62,000 bases of DNA, from NCBI GenBank assembly GCA_963575745.1, contig CAUYUJ010000903.1:15001-77000 (forward strand), read 5' to 3'. This stretch comes from Prorocentrum cordatum. Lineage: Eukaryota > Sar > Dinophyceae > Prorocentrales > Prorocentraceae. Both the position numbers and the translations under genes were made by a program. Below are positions 53,444-62,000 of this stretch, piece after piece; within the stretch, counting starts at the first letter, position 1; the number at the start of each line of letters is the position of its first letter. Below the pieces are notes generated by a model. That model saw only the letters and a list, made by a program, of their open reading frames with translations, ran no database searches and was not told the DNA's origin.

Positions 53444-53970
53444 GGCTAAGCCACCGGCTCAGCCGGCGGGCGAGCCTGCTGCATGTCGCTAGGTTGCCGA
53501 GGCCCGGAGGCGAGGGCGAAAGTTCATCGATCTCTGCTGAGCCTACGGCAAAGGCTGCCGAGGCCATTGCAAAGATACCCCCGGCGGACATCAAGCCTGC
53601 CATGAGGCCGCCCGCCCCTCCTGTTCCGACAAGAGCGACTGCCTCGAAGGTTCAAGTCGCCATTCCTTCGCCCGCGCCAAAGGAGCCGCCAATCCTGAGT
53701 TCGGAGCCCCGCGGGGGGAAACCAGAGAGGCCGCCCGATGAACAAGAGCAGCGGCTCGGCACAGCGAGCGCCGATCAACCCGTCGCTGAGGTTTCAACTT
53801 CGGGTGCGCGGGTAAAGGTCCGATTTAAGGTGGAAGTCCGCTCCCCCGCGGATTCGGCAGCTGCAAGTGAAAAACAAGTAGAGAAGGGCGAGGGCGAAGC
53901 CACGATTGTCGATCCACCCAGCGTTCCGTCCATGCCCCCATGGGATCTCGAGGGTAACGACCGCAAATAG
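53444..53970 (+). CDS. Pro/Ala/Glu-rich ORF segment
   Basis: In the frame open from 53347 to 53970: EPTAKAAEAIAKIPPADIKP, PPAPPVPTRATASKVQVAIP, VKVRFKVEVRSPADSAAASE. Composition is that of a disordered linker. No family recognised. Contains the palindrome CCGGCTCAGCCGG at 53454. Confidence 0.3.
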
Positions 53971-54390
53971 GTGATCGCGTCAATGATCCGAGGCTGCCTG
54001 GACATGCACTTAGGGAATGGTTCACATCGTGCTGAGTTTCACGGGCAAGCGAATTCGCACGGCTTTGGCACGTGCGCCCCGGTAGGACTTCACTTGATGG
54101 AACTAGATTTGTGACCGAGAGGGAAGTTCTAGAGTTCCATGAGGATTTGAACATCCGAACGGCACGGTATGGGGAAGAAGATAAGAAAGGAGAACAGGAC
54201 CCAGACGAATATTCATTGGCCTAGAACAGTTGGGTCAGCTTGATACCAATGTTCATCGCCGACCGCTGCGAGAAGTTTAAAAAGGTCCCCCGAGATCCCC
54301 AGGGCACTGAAAGCCACCGTGCCAGCTGCGCAGCCCGGTTGCAACGGCTCTGACGACGACGCGGATTACGTTTAGGCCGAAGAAAAGAAC
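53971..54390. other. no clear gene
   Basis: Short frames only. One acidic stretch (FVTEREVLEFHEDLNIRTAR near 54108) looks protein-like, possibly continuing the preceding ORF in another frame. Confidence 0.3.
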
Positions 54391-55344
54391 TTGGCCTTGC
54401 GAGCCCGACCTCAGCAGTTGATGCACCACTGCGCATCCCATGCGATGGAGACGAGATTACACATGTTGGCGCAGCTGGGCGAGGATGCAATCGCTGGACC
54501 GGGTGCGGTCAACCTGTTTGCGCGCGTGAGTGCGCCGAGGTCCCCAGAGCATAAACAGTTTCGTCCTCTGCGACGGGCCCCACCCCCGCGGAAGGGTGAG
54601 AACCGTCGATCGTGCCATGCTGGCCAGAGGGAGGAACGGCATGATATCTCGAGGTGGCCGAGCGATGGGGCAATCCGTCAGAATGCGCCTCGCGCCCTTC
54701 AAAGGAGGACTCTTGAAGCCCATAGGGCTGGCCCAGTGCCCCCATGCGCGGCAGCGATTCGTCGGCGGACTTACGACGCTGTGCGAGAAAAGGCCGAGCT
54801 AGTCCAGGATGCCGCGTTTGTGTTGTTAGGCGAGCTTACGAACGAAGAGCTGGCACAAGCAAGTCCACTTCTTCGCGCAAAGTATGATTCGGATAGTCGC
54901 CCAGAAATTATGACTCAACCAACCGATGCAGCGTTGTCTCCTCTCGCGATGCCCACTGATGCTCCCGGCTTAGCCGGCGCAGCAGAGATGGAAGCAAAGA
55001 ACCCACTTGTGTTTGGAGAGGGCAAAGTGTGGAGGCGGCGCAGCCACCGCAACAACGGCACAGCAGCTGGCATAGGGGAACATTCGATTTATTTCGCAAG
55101 ACGCTGTTCGGATTTTGCTCGATCATCCGGGGGATGGGTTTATTTTGGAAATCTCATTGCACAGATGGAAGCCGATGGACTCACATGCTGCGCTCTTGCA
55201 CTGGCGGTGCACGGCGTAGCCGCTTTGCCGCCTGGCACCGTGGAGATTCTCGGACTCGAGGCCCAGGATATCAATGCCCTGGGCGAATCAAGGCATGCAG
55301 AATACTGGCGGGATTTCGTTGATCCATCCGTCTGTCGCGACTAG
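54391..55344 (+). CDS. unrecognised ORF, 317 codons
   Basis: ATG at 54391 with MHHCASHAMETRLHMLAQLG shortly after. A basic middle (GENRRSCHAGQREERHDISR) is followed by a helical acidic segment (AFVLLGELTNEELAQASPLL) and a C-terminal part rich in small residues (DGLTCCALALAVHGVAALPP). The second half also reads plausibly in another frame from 55029, so a frameshift may sit near 55060. No domain recognised. The palindrome CCGGCTTAGCCGG lies in its coding frame at 54965. Confidence 0.35.
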   Translation: MALRARPQQLMHHCASHAMETRLHMLAQLGEDAIAGPGAVNLFARVSAPRSPEHKQFRPLRRAPPPRKGENRRSCHAGQREERHDISRWPSDGAIRQNAPRALQRRTLEAHRAGPVPPCAAAIRRRTYDAVREKAELVQDAAFVLLGELTNEELAQASPLLRAKYDSDSRPEIMTQPTDAALSPLAMPTDAPGLAGAAEMEAKNPLVFGEGKVWRRRSHRNNGTAAGIGEHSIYFARRCSDFARSSGGWVYFGNLIAQMEADGLTCCALALAVHGVAALPPGTVEILGLEAQDINALGESRHAEYWRDFVDPSVCRD

Positions 55345-56130
55345 TCGCTGATGAGGACCACGGAGGACAGATGTTTTCATAGGGAAAGACAAGCGTGCCC
55401 GCCGACCGATGCCCGTTTTCTCTCGCGCATGTCTGGGGCAGTCGTTTTCTGTCCCTAACATCGAGCGCACGCGTGTTCCGTGCGCTCATGGACAGGCGAC
55501 ATGCCATGGACTACTTTTGCACGTGACGGGCCCCGACGCGATCAAAGCTTCGATGGCCGACAAGGGAATTCTCAGTTCCTTGGCAAAGTTGACGCACTAT
55601 GCCGCGAGGGCGATGGTGGGCTTCTCCGTCTTACTCCGACGAGGCACGATCCAGCAGTATAACTGAATGTGCGTGTTCTTTCCTGGCCCAGCAGCGAAGG
55701 AATGGACATGCCCCGCTGCCCGAGAATTATTTGAGACCGGGCGCCGGCCCGAAGGAACGAGGGCCTCCGTGCTCGGGATCACGGCCATCCAACATCATGC
55801 GATTGCTCTGGGAACTGGCAAGTGTCCACAGGGTAGATTGGTCTTATGACGTTGTCCCTAATGGGCGCGTAGCGGGGGGCATCCATTCTCGAATCTGTCG
55901 CGGCGGTGCGCTTTCTGCGGCGGAAGAGGCCAAATTCCACGACATCGTTTGGATTTTTAAATTAATTCCCATCGCGGATCCTACACCGCAGGTGGTTTGG
56001 ACTTTGTAGTTTTTCCCCCAAGCATGGATTGCTTCTGATGTCGCGTTCTCCCGCGATTCAATCGTCGGGGGGGCGCGCTCTGACGAAGTCGTTCGACCCA
56101 AAGACGAATGGTGGGATCCAGAAGAGCTCG
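55345..56130 (+). pseudogene. unrecognised fragments
   Basis: Sense segments in alternating frames: PVFSRACLGQSFSVPNIERT (55412), FSVLLRRGTIQQYN near 55622, and YDVVPNGRVAGGIHSRICRG near 55845 with EEAKFHDIVWIFKLIPIADP. No domain recognised. Confidence 0.3.
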
Positions 56131-56660
56131 AGACCTTGAGGAACCCGCTGTGGACCGACGACGGGATATTCATTCGCAAGAACTTTCAGTCTGCGCGAGC
56201 AGGACTAGGGCATGGCCTCTATTGCCAGACGACTGCAATATCGTTACAATGTGCAGAAATGTTATCTCATGATCCCCAGCAAGCAGACTATTGCAGACTC
56301 CTTTGCGAGTATTGGGTTGCATGTTTATGTAGACCCCTCTCAGGAAAATAGCACGGGCGATATTGTCGTGATCAAATATAGAATGAAGTACATGTAGAAG
56401 AGCTCCACTGATGCAAATAACAATAAGAATTAAAAAAGCGAGCAGCATATGCGTCAGAGGGTTGACAATAACAAAGGAGCTCGCATGCGATTCGCTGCGG
56501 GAGGTCAAACGTTCGCTTGCCAACAGCCAGGAACCGTTCCCACCTGGGCTCCCGATAGTGCTGCGGCTCAACCGCCATCGCGCCACGAATATTTCTTTCA
56601 GTTCTTTGAGCCGCTGCAGCTTCGCTTTGTGAGTTTGCCCGAGCACACGCTAAACTAAAG
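56131..56660 (+). pseudogene. unrecognised fragments
   Basis: MASIARRLQYRYNVQKCYLM from 56212 with STGDIVVIKYRMKYM to 56397, then MRFAAGGQTFACQQPGTVPT and SRHEYFFQFFEPLQLRFVSL to 56658 in a third frame. AT content is higher than in neighbouring parts. No domain recognised. Confidence 0.3.
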
Positions 56661-56892
56661 GACAAGCGGCCTCCAACCGCAGCGACATGGTGGCCATTCG
56701 CGTGGTCTTCGGACGTCGGTCAGTATGCTCGCCCATTTAAATGCCTTGCTCTTGCCGTCTTTGCATGTCCTGACGCAGATGATCAACGAATTCAGCCAAC
56801 TGAAGGGTGGGATGAGTGGGCGCGGGACATGCGAGCACACAGCGTACAAGGCCCAACCATTCATACGCTCACCGAACGATTAAATCGCATCG

Positions 56893-57520
56893 ATGAGCAA
56901 GCCTCAGTTGTCGTTGGAAGCGCCCACTATCAGGCAATTGCATCGCTTTGCGCCCGGCCCAGCCAGACAGGCAGAGTCAATTTTGGCTCGTGAACACCTT
57001 GCAGAAGGATCCAGGGGCATCTTGTCCGGAAGCATAATCGCACGGCGCTTCCAAATGGAGCCTCTTAGATCCCAGATGCCATTCTGGCTTGACCGCATTC
57101 CCCTTGCGGGCAACATATCCGAAGCGATGCGAAATACACCGGGCAATCCAATAACATATGTAAGCACCAACCGCCAGATCGAGCGGGACGATGGACAAAT
57201 ACATGTCGTCACCAGTCGACGCGTTTCTCACAATATTGTTGCCCAGTTCTTTCTGGAGTACTTCGCCCCGCCGGGCGCGGCGACGAGCTTGGAAGAGGAC
57301 GTGATTCACGAGATGCTCCTTGGACTGATCTAATTCATTGACAGAAAGTGGGGGGTACCCTGCCAGAATGTGCCAACGCACCAGCGATTGGGCAGGGTTA
57401 TCCTGGTATTCGTGAGGTCGTATTACGCTTTATGGCAGAAGGGCTTCATGTCGCTCTCCCCGGCTAAGAAGCACAGCGCCCTGCGGGCACTGGAGATCTT
57501 AACTCTGCTCGATTATTGAC
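56893..57520 (+). CDS. unrecognised ORF, 146 codons plus continuation
   Basis: ATG at 56893 (MSKPQLSLEAPTIRQLHRFA), with SILAREHLAEGSRGILSGSI, NTPGNPITYVSTNRQIERDD and LEEDVIHEMLLGLI to TAA 57333. Immediately after, another frame gives FIDRKWGVPCQNVPTHQRLG, FVRSYYALWQKGFMSLSPAK and KHSALRALEILTLLDY to 57519, likely the continuation past a frameshift. Codon use looks normal and the sequence is well balanced, making this one of the more convincing genes in the 3' part of the element. Family unknown. Confidence 0.4.
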
Positions 57521-58204
57521 TGGTGCTTCTGCGCTGGACAGCCGCATCAGGTCGGCAATCCTATCGTCAGACTTGTCGGAGCCGTGGACTGAAGGCTTGC
57601 GCAATGAAGTCCGTCGTGAAGTTCGGCGTCGTTGTGGTGACACTCAGTTTTCTATTGAGTTTATGGATTTTTTAAATGGTGTTACACCGATGGCGAAAAC
57701 CCGGCTGGCCATCGGCCGATATGGACATTTTGTTACGGGTACATCGCGTGGCATCATCAGACATATAGTGAACAAAATAAGGAGGTCAGTTTGGCCGAAC
57801 CGCCCGCTACAGCCCCTAGCGACCCAGTCGCGTCGGGGGCTGATATCGAGCCCTCTGGAGGATCAGTCGCCCCAGAAACAGGTACTGATGCTCCTGGCGG
57901 CTCCGCCGCTTCGGAGCTGCAAGCAACGGCCCCTGGCGGTCATGCCGACTCAGCGGGCAGCGCCAGCATGGCATTTGTTTCCAATGCACCACGAGGGCTG
58001 GACGATGCGAGAATTGGCGAAGGTGAGCGGATGCCTATGACACCTCCGAGACGTCTTACGCATGCCTCAGAGGCCGCTTGGCCTGGTTGGCAGGATCGGC
58101 GCACTTACAGGCACAAACCATATGACCCTAGGTCCACAGGCTCAGCCGCGTCGGACGCCGATCCCAACCGCGACAACAGGTCGCTTGAGCTCCCCACTGG
58201 ATGA
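57516..58204 (+). pseudogene. unrecognised ORF with basic N-part and Gly/Ala/Pro tail
   Basis: GASALDSRIRSAILSSDLSE, EGLRNEVRREVRRRCGDTQF and FMDFLNGVTPMAKTRLAIGR up to about 57790, then in a second frame AEPPATAPSDPVASGADIEP, GTDAPGGSAASELQATAPGG and LTHASEAAWPGWQDRRTYRH to 58204. The GGSAAS stretch is encoded by the palindrome at 57897. No domain recognised. Confidence 0.35.
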
Positions 58205-58252
58205 AACGAGTGGGATCGGCCATTTGCGCGGGCTGATGAGCCCGTAGACGAT

Positions 58253-58890
58253 GTGGACGGCCGCGGGCGCGATGGTGGCTGGGACCCCTCGCGGGGCTAC
58301 GCCGACAAGGAGGACCGCGACCACGTCGCCGGATGCTGGGTGCATGCTGATCGCCACCAACTGATAACTACGAGCGCAGCGACATGGCATTGGTTCACCG
58401 TGGAGGAATACAACCGACACCTTCCGAGTGAACCCGAAGATGAGTCATGGGGCAAGAATGGGCGCCCCGCCGACGGGCCTGGACACGCGGGGCCCGGCAA
58501 GTACCTGCGGGGAGTCCCGCCCCCGAAGCGCAAGCTCGAGAGGCACTGAGAACGGCTGCTGCGCCCCTGCCCGCGCCGCTTCCGCCGCCTGCGCCAATGG
58601 CGAGGCCGGCCGACAAGGGCAAGAACAAGGGCCAGAGCACTGGCTGGGGTCATGGAAAGGCAAAGACCACCATGGACAACGCCAGCAAGATCAATCTCAG
58701 TGGAGCTGGCGGTCTGGGCGCGATCTCAATCGTCAGCAACGCCCAGAAGAAGATTGGTGGCGACGCATTTCTGCAGATGCGCTGGCACGACCCCGTCGGC
58801 ATCAGGACTACACTGCTCGGCTCGGCCGGCGCGCTGCGGGTGCAACAGGCGCGGGGGGCCTTTAAGGAACGAGCTGGCATTGGCCTATAG
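58253..58890 (+). CDS. unrecognised ORFs before the 3' LTR
   Basis: First frame 58253-58549: DPSRGYADKEDRDHVAGCWV, TTSAATWHWFTVEEYNRHLP. Second frame with ATG 58597: MARPADKGKNKGQSTGWGHG, then NASKINLSGAGGLGAISIVS and GDAFLQMRWHDPVGIRTTLL to TAG 58890. Both look like genuine, compact protein. They lie 150-800 bp upstream of the 3' LTR, where LTR elements sometimes carry extra genes. Family unknown. Confidence 0.35.
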
Positions 58891-59039
58891 CTCGGGCGGG
58901 GCACGTCGGGCTGCTGCGGCCCAGCGCTCCTCGGCAACCGCGGTCGAGCCGTGGAAGCTATTTGGGGTTGGCCCCCGTGGGTGTGCATATGTGCAGGCCG
59001 ATTGGGCGTAGGTCGACGCGGCCCTACTCGCCCCGCCCC

Positions 59040-59048
59040 GGGGGGAGT
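59040..59048 (+). other. G-rich tract, possible polypurine tract
   Basis: GGGGGGGAG ends exactly where LTR similarity starts, the expected location of the plus-strand primer. Confidence 0.45.
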
Positions 59049-59382
59049 TGATGCGCTCCTCTCCGCGCCGCCATCCTGTTGCCGTTGCCATCATTGCTGT
59101 TGTACTGACTGATCGTCTGCAGCCATTCAGACTCGAGAGGTATAGGATAACGGAGCGAGCTAGCTTGCGCGCGCGAGGGGTCGCCCCCTCATCGCTGTCG
59201 TGTCATCGGCCGGCCGGCCTCCTCCCTACCACGCATGCCTTTCTTATCCGCTTAACGGAACATTCCTTCCTTGCCATGGCTTCGGCGGGGCCCGGGAGCT
59301 CTCCTCGCGGAAGTTACCTTCAGGGGCAATCGATGCTACATCGTCACATCTTGCAGGGACAGTCAATATCCAGGCAAAAAGC
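59049..59382 (+). repeat. 3' LTR
   Basis: Counterpart of 32655-32970, with an extra segment (GGGCCCGGGAGCTCTCC) after the shared GGCTTCGGCG. More CpG sites survive here than in the 5' copy. Confidence 0.8.
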
Positions 59383-59399
59383 TCAGGCTGTTTAGAACA

Positions 59400-59985
59400 T
59401 TTCTGGTTGAGACTGCGTCATTTGACACGATCGGCTTGATGTTATGAGGACCTTGCTTTTGTTTTTTGAGCTTACTCTTACACCAGAGAAATCCCAACTC
59501 GTGGATGGTTTGGTCGATAAGAAATCGATTCGGAACCAGGGAACGGGGAGCACACCGGAATCTGCCCGGAACCATTCACGACGAACCCGGGAAACTTGAA
59601 ACGGCTTTGGAACCTGGGAACCCCGGCCACCAAAATCGGCGGAACATTTTGTCTTTCAATTCCCGCTAGGACCCCTTCGTGATTATTTCGAGGTAGGCCT
59701 GTGAGAATGCCTGCGCAGTCGGCCCCTGATCGGAAACTGTCGTGGTGTTCCTTGCGCGACCTTGTTTTGTGATCGTGTTTTTATTCGTTGTTTTGCCGAT
59801 CGGCGCGGGCCCCGAACACCCCCCCAATGGAGTGGATTTTGGCAGTGTTTTTACGCCTGCTTCGAGCGGGTGGAGTCTCTCGACTCTCCCAGAGGCAATA
59901 CTCTTGCAATCCGTCGCTCTAAGCACAGGTCTGGAGCCACCCCCCCCCCTTCCGCCCAAGTTCGAAACGCCAGATAATACATGTG
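59400..59985 (+). repeat. dispersed repeat, copy 2 (homologous to 10330-10830)
   Basis: Same ordered blocks as copy 1, plus an extra segment at about 59460-59660 rich in GGAACC/GGGAAC words. It begins within about 20 bp of the 3' LTR end. Confidence 0.8.
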
Positions 59986-60144
59986 TGTATGTGTAAGAAA
60001 AACAAAAAACATTTGGGCGTAGAGGCGCCGCCGAGGTGGTCGCTCCGAGGCCACGCCTGGCCGTTCCGAGTCGGCCCCACGGGATCCCCACTGAATTGTG
60101 TGTATTCGGTTTTTTTTTTGTCCGAAGAACTTAAAGCGACCCCT

Positions 60145-60295
60145 TCGCTCCCTCCTCCTCTTCCTCCTCCTCCTCCTCCCTCCTCTTCCTCCTCCTCTTC
60201 CTCCTCTTCCCCCTCCTCCCCCTCCTCCGCCTCTTCCTCCTCCTCCTCCTCCTCCTCCTCCTCCTCCTCCTCCTCCTCCTTCCCCTCCTTCTGAT
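60145..60295. repeat. (TCC)n tract
   Basis: TCCTCC/TTCCTCC array of about 150 bp. Pro or Glu repeat ORFs over it are artefacts. Confidence 0.95.
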
Positions 60296-60425
60296 TCCGG
60301 GAGGCCCTTCCTCGGAAGGGGCCGATTTTTTCCGAGTGTCGCCCTCCCTCGCCCCGCCCACTGCCCTCTCGCACCGAGGATCCTCGGGACACGCGTAACC
60401 CTGATGTGTTGTTTCCCCCGCGCGG

Positions 60426-60760
60426 CTCTCGTTACAGTGGAGACCCATGCCAAGAAACACCTTGCGTGTCTCCAGGGGGCTCTGGGCTTCTTGGGTTTCG
60501 ATGCATTCGGTGATGACAACGCGACGCTCCCGTACCAGAAATCAGTGGACGTCTTGTGGCTTCAGGGTTGGGTTTCTCGTGGTCGAGCTCCTACTGACTG
60601 TGCATGCTCACGCGTGCCACACCAGAAATCTGTGGACGTCCTGGGGCCTCAGGGTTGGGCTTCTTGTGATCGAGCCCTTAAGTACTGTGCATGTTCGCGC
60701 GTGCCCGTGCGCTTCCGGCAGCTGCTCCCCGGCCTGCGCACAATACCCCTCGCGGCCTGA
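60426..60760 (+). CDS. possible ORF with a 29-residue tandem duplication
   Basis: After the TCC tract the same frame reads ETHAKKHLACLQGALGFLGF then two 87-bp (29-codon) units starting at 60535 and 60622: QKSVDVLWLQGWVSRGRAPT and QKSVDVLGPQGWASCDRALK, each ending CACSRVP. TGA at 60760. The duplication is in frame, which is compatible with coding, but no start codon or family is evident and the locus may be just another minisatellite. Confidence 0.3.
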
Positions 60761-60793
60761 GTGTGGCTCCCGTCCCCCTTGGCCCCTCTGGCC

Positions 60794-60921
60794 TTAAGTC
60801 GGGCCTGTCTCTCTACAGGAGGAATGTTCAAAAATAGTTCAAAAATCGTACGGGGGCGATTTTTCTACTATTGTTGAATATTTTTGCCCCGAAATCCTGT
60901 AGGGCGACATGCTCGACCTAA
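60794..60921 (+). mobile_element. TIR element family A, complete copy (128 bp)
   Basis: Left end TTAAGTCGGGCCTGTCTCTC, right end GGCGACATGCTCGACCTAA. Flanks CTCTGGCC (60786-60793) and ATCTGCCC (60922-60929) agree at six of eight positions, consistent with an old 8-bp target-site duplication. Confidence 0.8.
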
Positions 60922-61044
60922 ATCTGCCCCCCCGCACCTCCTCTTCTGTGCCTTCTGGGCCTTCTGTGCGCTCCGCTTCTGCTCGACCACCGCCTGACTT
61001 CCTTGCGGCCTCGGACCACAAAGCAACCTGTGGTCCCTCGTGTC

Positions 61045-61235
61045 AGGCGATCGCAAACATGGATCAAGGGGGCGTGGATTAGCGACGGGTCCCGTTTCCA
61101 TGGAAATTGCGGATTTCCGCCGCCGAATGCGGCTTTGGCCGCATTTTGGGGAGGGCACCTTCCCCGATCCATGGATTTGGCGACCGCGCGCCAAATCCAT
61201 GGATCGCTAGTCCATGTTTGCGCGCCCCCGATCAT
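61045..61235. repeat. foldback region with a perfect 18-bp hairpin
   Basis: Arms 61165-61182 (CGATCCATGGATTTGGCG) and 61189-61206 are exact reverse complements around ACCGCG. Further out, GCAAACATGGATC...TTAGCGA (from about 61051) faces TCGCTAGTCCATGTTTGC (61203-61220). AATGCGGC/GCCGCATT lies between. CAGACTTCCTTGCGGC-type words flank both sides (about 60995 and 61255). Confidence 0.85.
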
Positions 61236-61624
61236 GGGAGCTTCAAAGGGACCCAGACTTCCTTGCGGCTTCGGTGGCTTCGTCCGACGAACTTTGGTCG
61301 AACTCTGGACGAACTTGAGTCGACATCTGCACCATATCCGGTCGAGATCCTGGCGACATCACGTTGATGATGGGCCGACGTGGTCCGCAGAGGCCCCTCG
61401 CGCAGGCGAGCACTATCCAGACTCGCGCAGGCGAACACACTCCTGGCCGAGGGCCCAACCATGTGCAGGTGTGAGCGCCGCAGTTGTGAAGATCTTCCTT
61501 GGTGAAGGCTCTACGGGCCACAACACGGTCCGTAGACGCGCTAACGGCTATGTAGGTAACGGCGATGTAGGCTTCGGCATTGTAGGTGGGACTTGAAGGT
61601 GGGACAGGTTCGTGGCCAAACCAA
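61236..61624. other. no gene seen
   Basis: Short words TGTAGGT repeat near 61550-61590. No motifs. Confidence 0.4.
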
Positions 61625-61731
61625 TTGTAGGACATGGCGTCTCGCGCTTTCCTACAAGTCCCTGTGTCGTTTTCGCTCGGTATATTCGCACATTTTGAAT
61701 GTAGGAAAGTGTGCTTCGTGATGTCCTACAA
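61625..61731. mobile_element. small MITE-like TIR element, 107 bp
   Basis: TTGTAGGACAT...CTTTCCTACA at the left faces TGTAGGAAAG...ATGTCCTACAA at the right, an inverted repeat of about 32 bp with mismatches. No coding capacity. No clear target-site duplication. Confidence 0.75.
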
Positions 61732-62000
61732 GTTGTTCTGCGCGACCTCGGCGTCACACAAATCATATGCCCAACATCGCCGTTCACCAACATCGCCGTT
61801 GGCGCGGCCTTGGATGGTTGGTGTTACTGGGTTCCATCGGATCCTCACATCTTCCCGTGTGCATCCACGGCCCCGCGGGATGGCCCCACGGGCCGTGACC
61901 CCGCGAGAATTTTGTGCGTGCCCTCGCGTTGGTCCAGCGCGGAGCGTACGCGTGCGACCCCGTATCCGCGGGGGTCGCGCCCAAGAATCCATCGGGAGCC
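61732..62000. other. no gene seen
   Basis: Two ACATCGCCGTT words near 61772 and 61790. Otherwise unremarkable GC-rich sequence running off the window. Confidence 0.4.

Larger units (their letters stand above)
33223..57909. repeat. dispersed short palindrome, GGCTYAGCC core
   Basis: Perfect palindromes (odd centre) at 33223-33233, 33405-33415, 35576-35586, 37526-37536, 42210-42220, 44602-44614, 50336-50348, 51428-51438, 52099-52113, 52420-52430, 53454-53466, 54965-54977 and 57897-57909. The usual form is CGGCTCAGCCG. The one at 52099 is GCCGTCTCAGACGGC, with paired changes that keep the stem. Near-matches occur at 37488, 42170, 50508 and 55209. Outside the element I saw one (11733-11745). Confidence 0.8.
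32655..59382 (+). mobile_element. very large, decayed Copia-like LTR retrotransposon (about 26.7 kb)
   Basis: Two direct repeats of 316 and 334 bp bracket a plus-strand series that reads gag, protease, integrase, reverse transcriptase and RNase H, the Ty1/Copia order (integrase before RT). A possible primer-binding site follows the left repeat and a G-rich tract precedes the right one. The internal region also holds a 2.1-kb minisatellite, a methyltransferase-like module and about 9 kb of unrecognised ORFs. Frameshifts, stops and lost catalytic residues show it is inactive. I found no clear target-site duplication. Nested insertions could account for part of the length. Confidence 0.7.

Noticed and set aside
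32655-59382. Clear target-site duplication flanking the large element
   Set aside because: CCAG before the 5' LTR and TCAGG after the 3' LTR are too short and not aligned with the inferred LTR ends.
60131-60519. Gly/Glu-rich minus-strand ORFs
   Set aside because: Complement of the TCC tract.

Overview
The window looks like nuclear DNA of a dinoflagellate. The evidence is indirect but consistent: pentatricopeptide repeats of the 'YSAGISACEKG..QWQRALALL' type, a Copia-like polyprotein and a LINE whose diagnostic blocks match dinoflagellate retroelements as I know them, a huge load of micro- and minisatellites, and very little host coding sequence. Prorocentrum or a relative would fit, but I cannot fix the genus. 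There are no bacterial-style genes, and I saw no rRNA, tRNA, CRISPR or plasmid features.

Layout. 1-2650: a probable spliced plus-strand gene of unknown function, with short exons separated by GA-rich or CT-rich introns. 3830-6460: a 78-base T run, then a two-exon gene of an expanded, probably transposon-borne, dinoflagellate family, with a 37-bp minisatellite in its intron. 6460-9600: simple repeats (CT, AC/GC, AT) and a perfect hairpin. 9626-10366: a cysteine-rich Helitron-associated-type fragment broken by one TGA. 10.3-13.3 kb: a dispersed repeat whose second copy lies near 59.4 kb, a 90-bp tandem array and other repeats. 13.3-20.6 kb: a block of satellite units of about 151-153 bp interleaved with (ATG)n, (ACTCAGACTC)n, CCAGGAGGC and ATCGATCTCACT arrays. 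It includes two copies of a composite segment in which the ATG array is about 0.2 kb or about 1.4 kb long.

21.15-27.35 kb: a degenerate LINE-type retrotransposon. ORF1 has a RanBP2-like zinc finger and a coiled coil. ORF2 reads RNase H, then endonuclease, linker, reverse transcriptase and C2H2 fingers, and is broken by frameshifts and a stop. 27.4-32.6 kb: two PPR loci (one with three repeats, one a fragment) sharing the same downstream tail, a dispersed TIR element with 8-bp target-site duplications, and two large foldback elements.

32.66-59.38 kb: two direct repeats of 316 and 334 bp, interpreted as LTRs, bracket a decayed Copia-like element of about 26.7 kb. In order it shows gag (zinc clusters), aspartic protease, pre-integrase/integrase, reverse transcriptase, a 2.1-kb 90-bp-unit minisatellite lodged in pol, RNase H, a methyltransferase-like module, and about 9 kb of ORFs I do not recognise. 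Catalytic Asp codons of RT and integrase read as Gly. A perfect short palindrome (GGCTYAGCC core) is scattered through the element at least 13 times. 59.4-62 kb: the second copy of the 10.3-kb dispersed repeat, a CT tract, another TIR element copy, a foldback and a small MITE.

Functionally the window is a retrotransposon and satellite landscape, with perhaps two host genes (the left spliced gene and the PPR gene). Every domain assignment comes from reading motifs by eye; no search was run.
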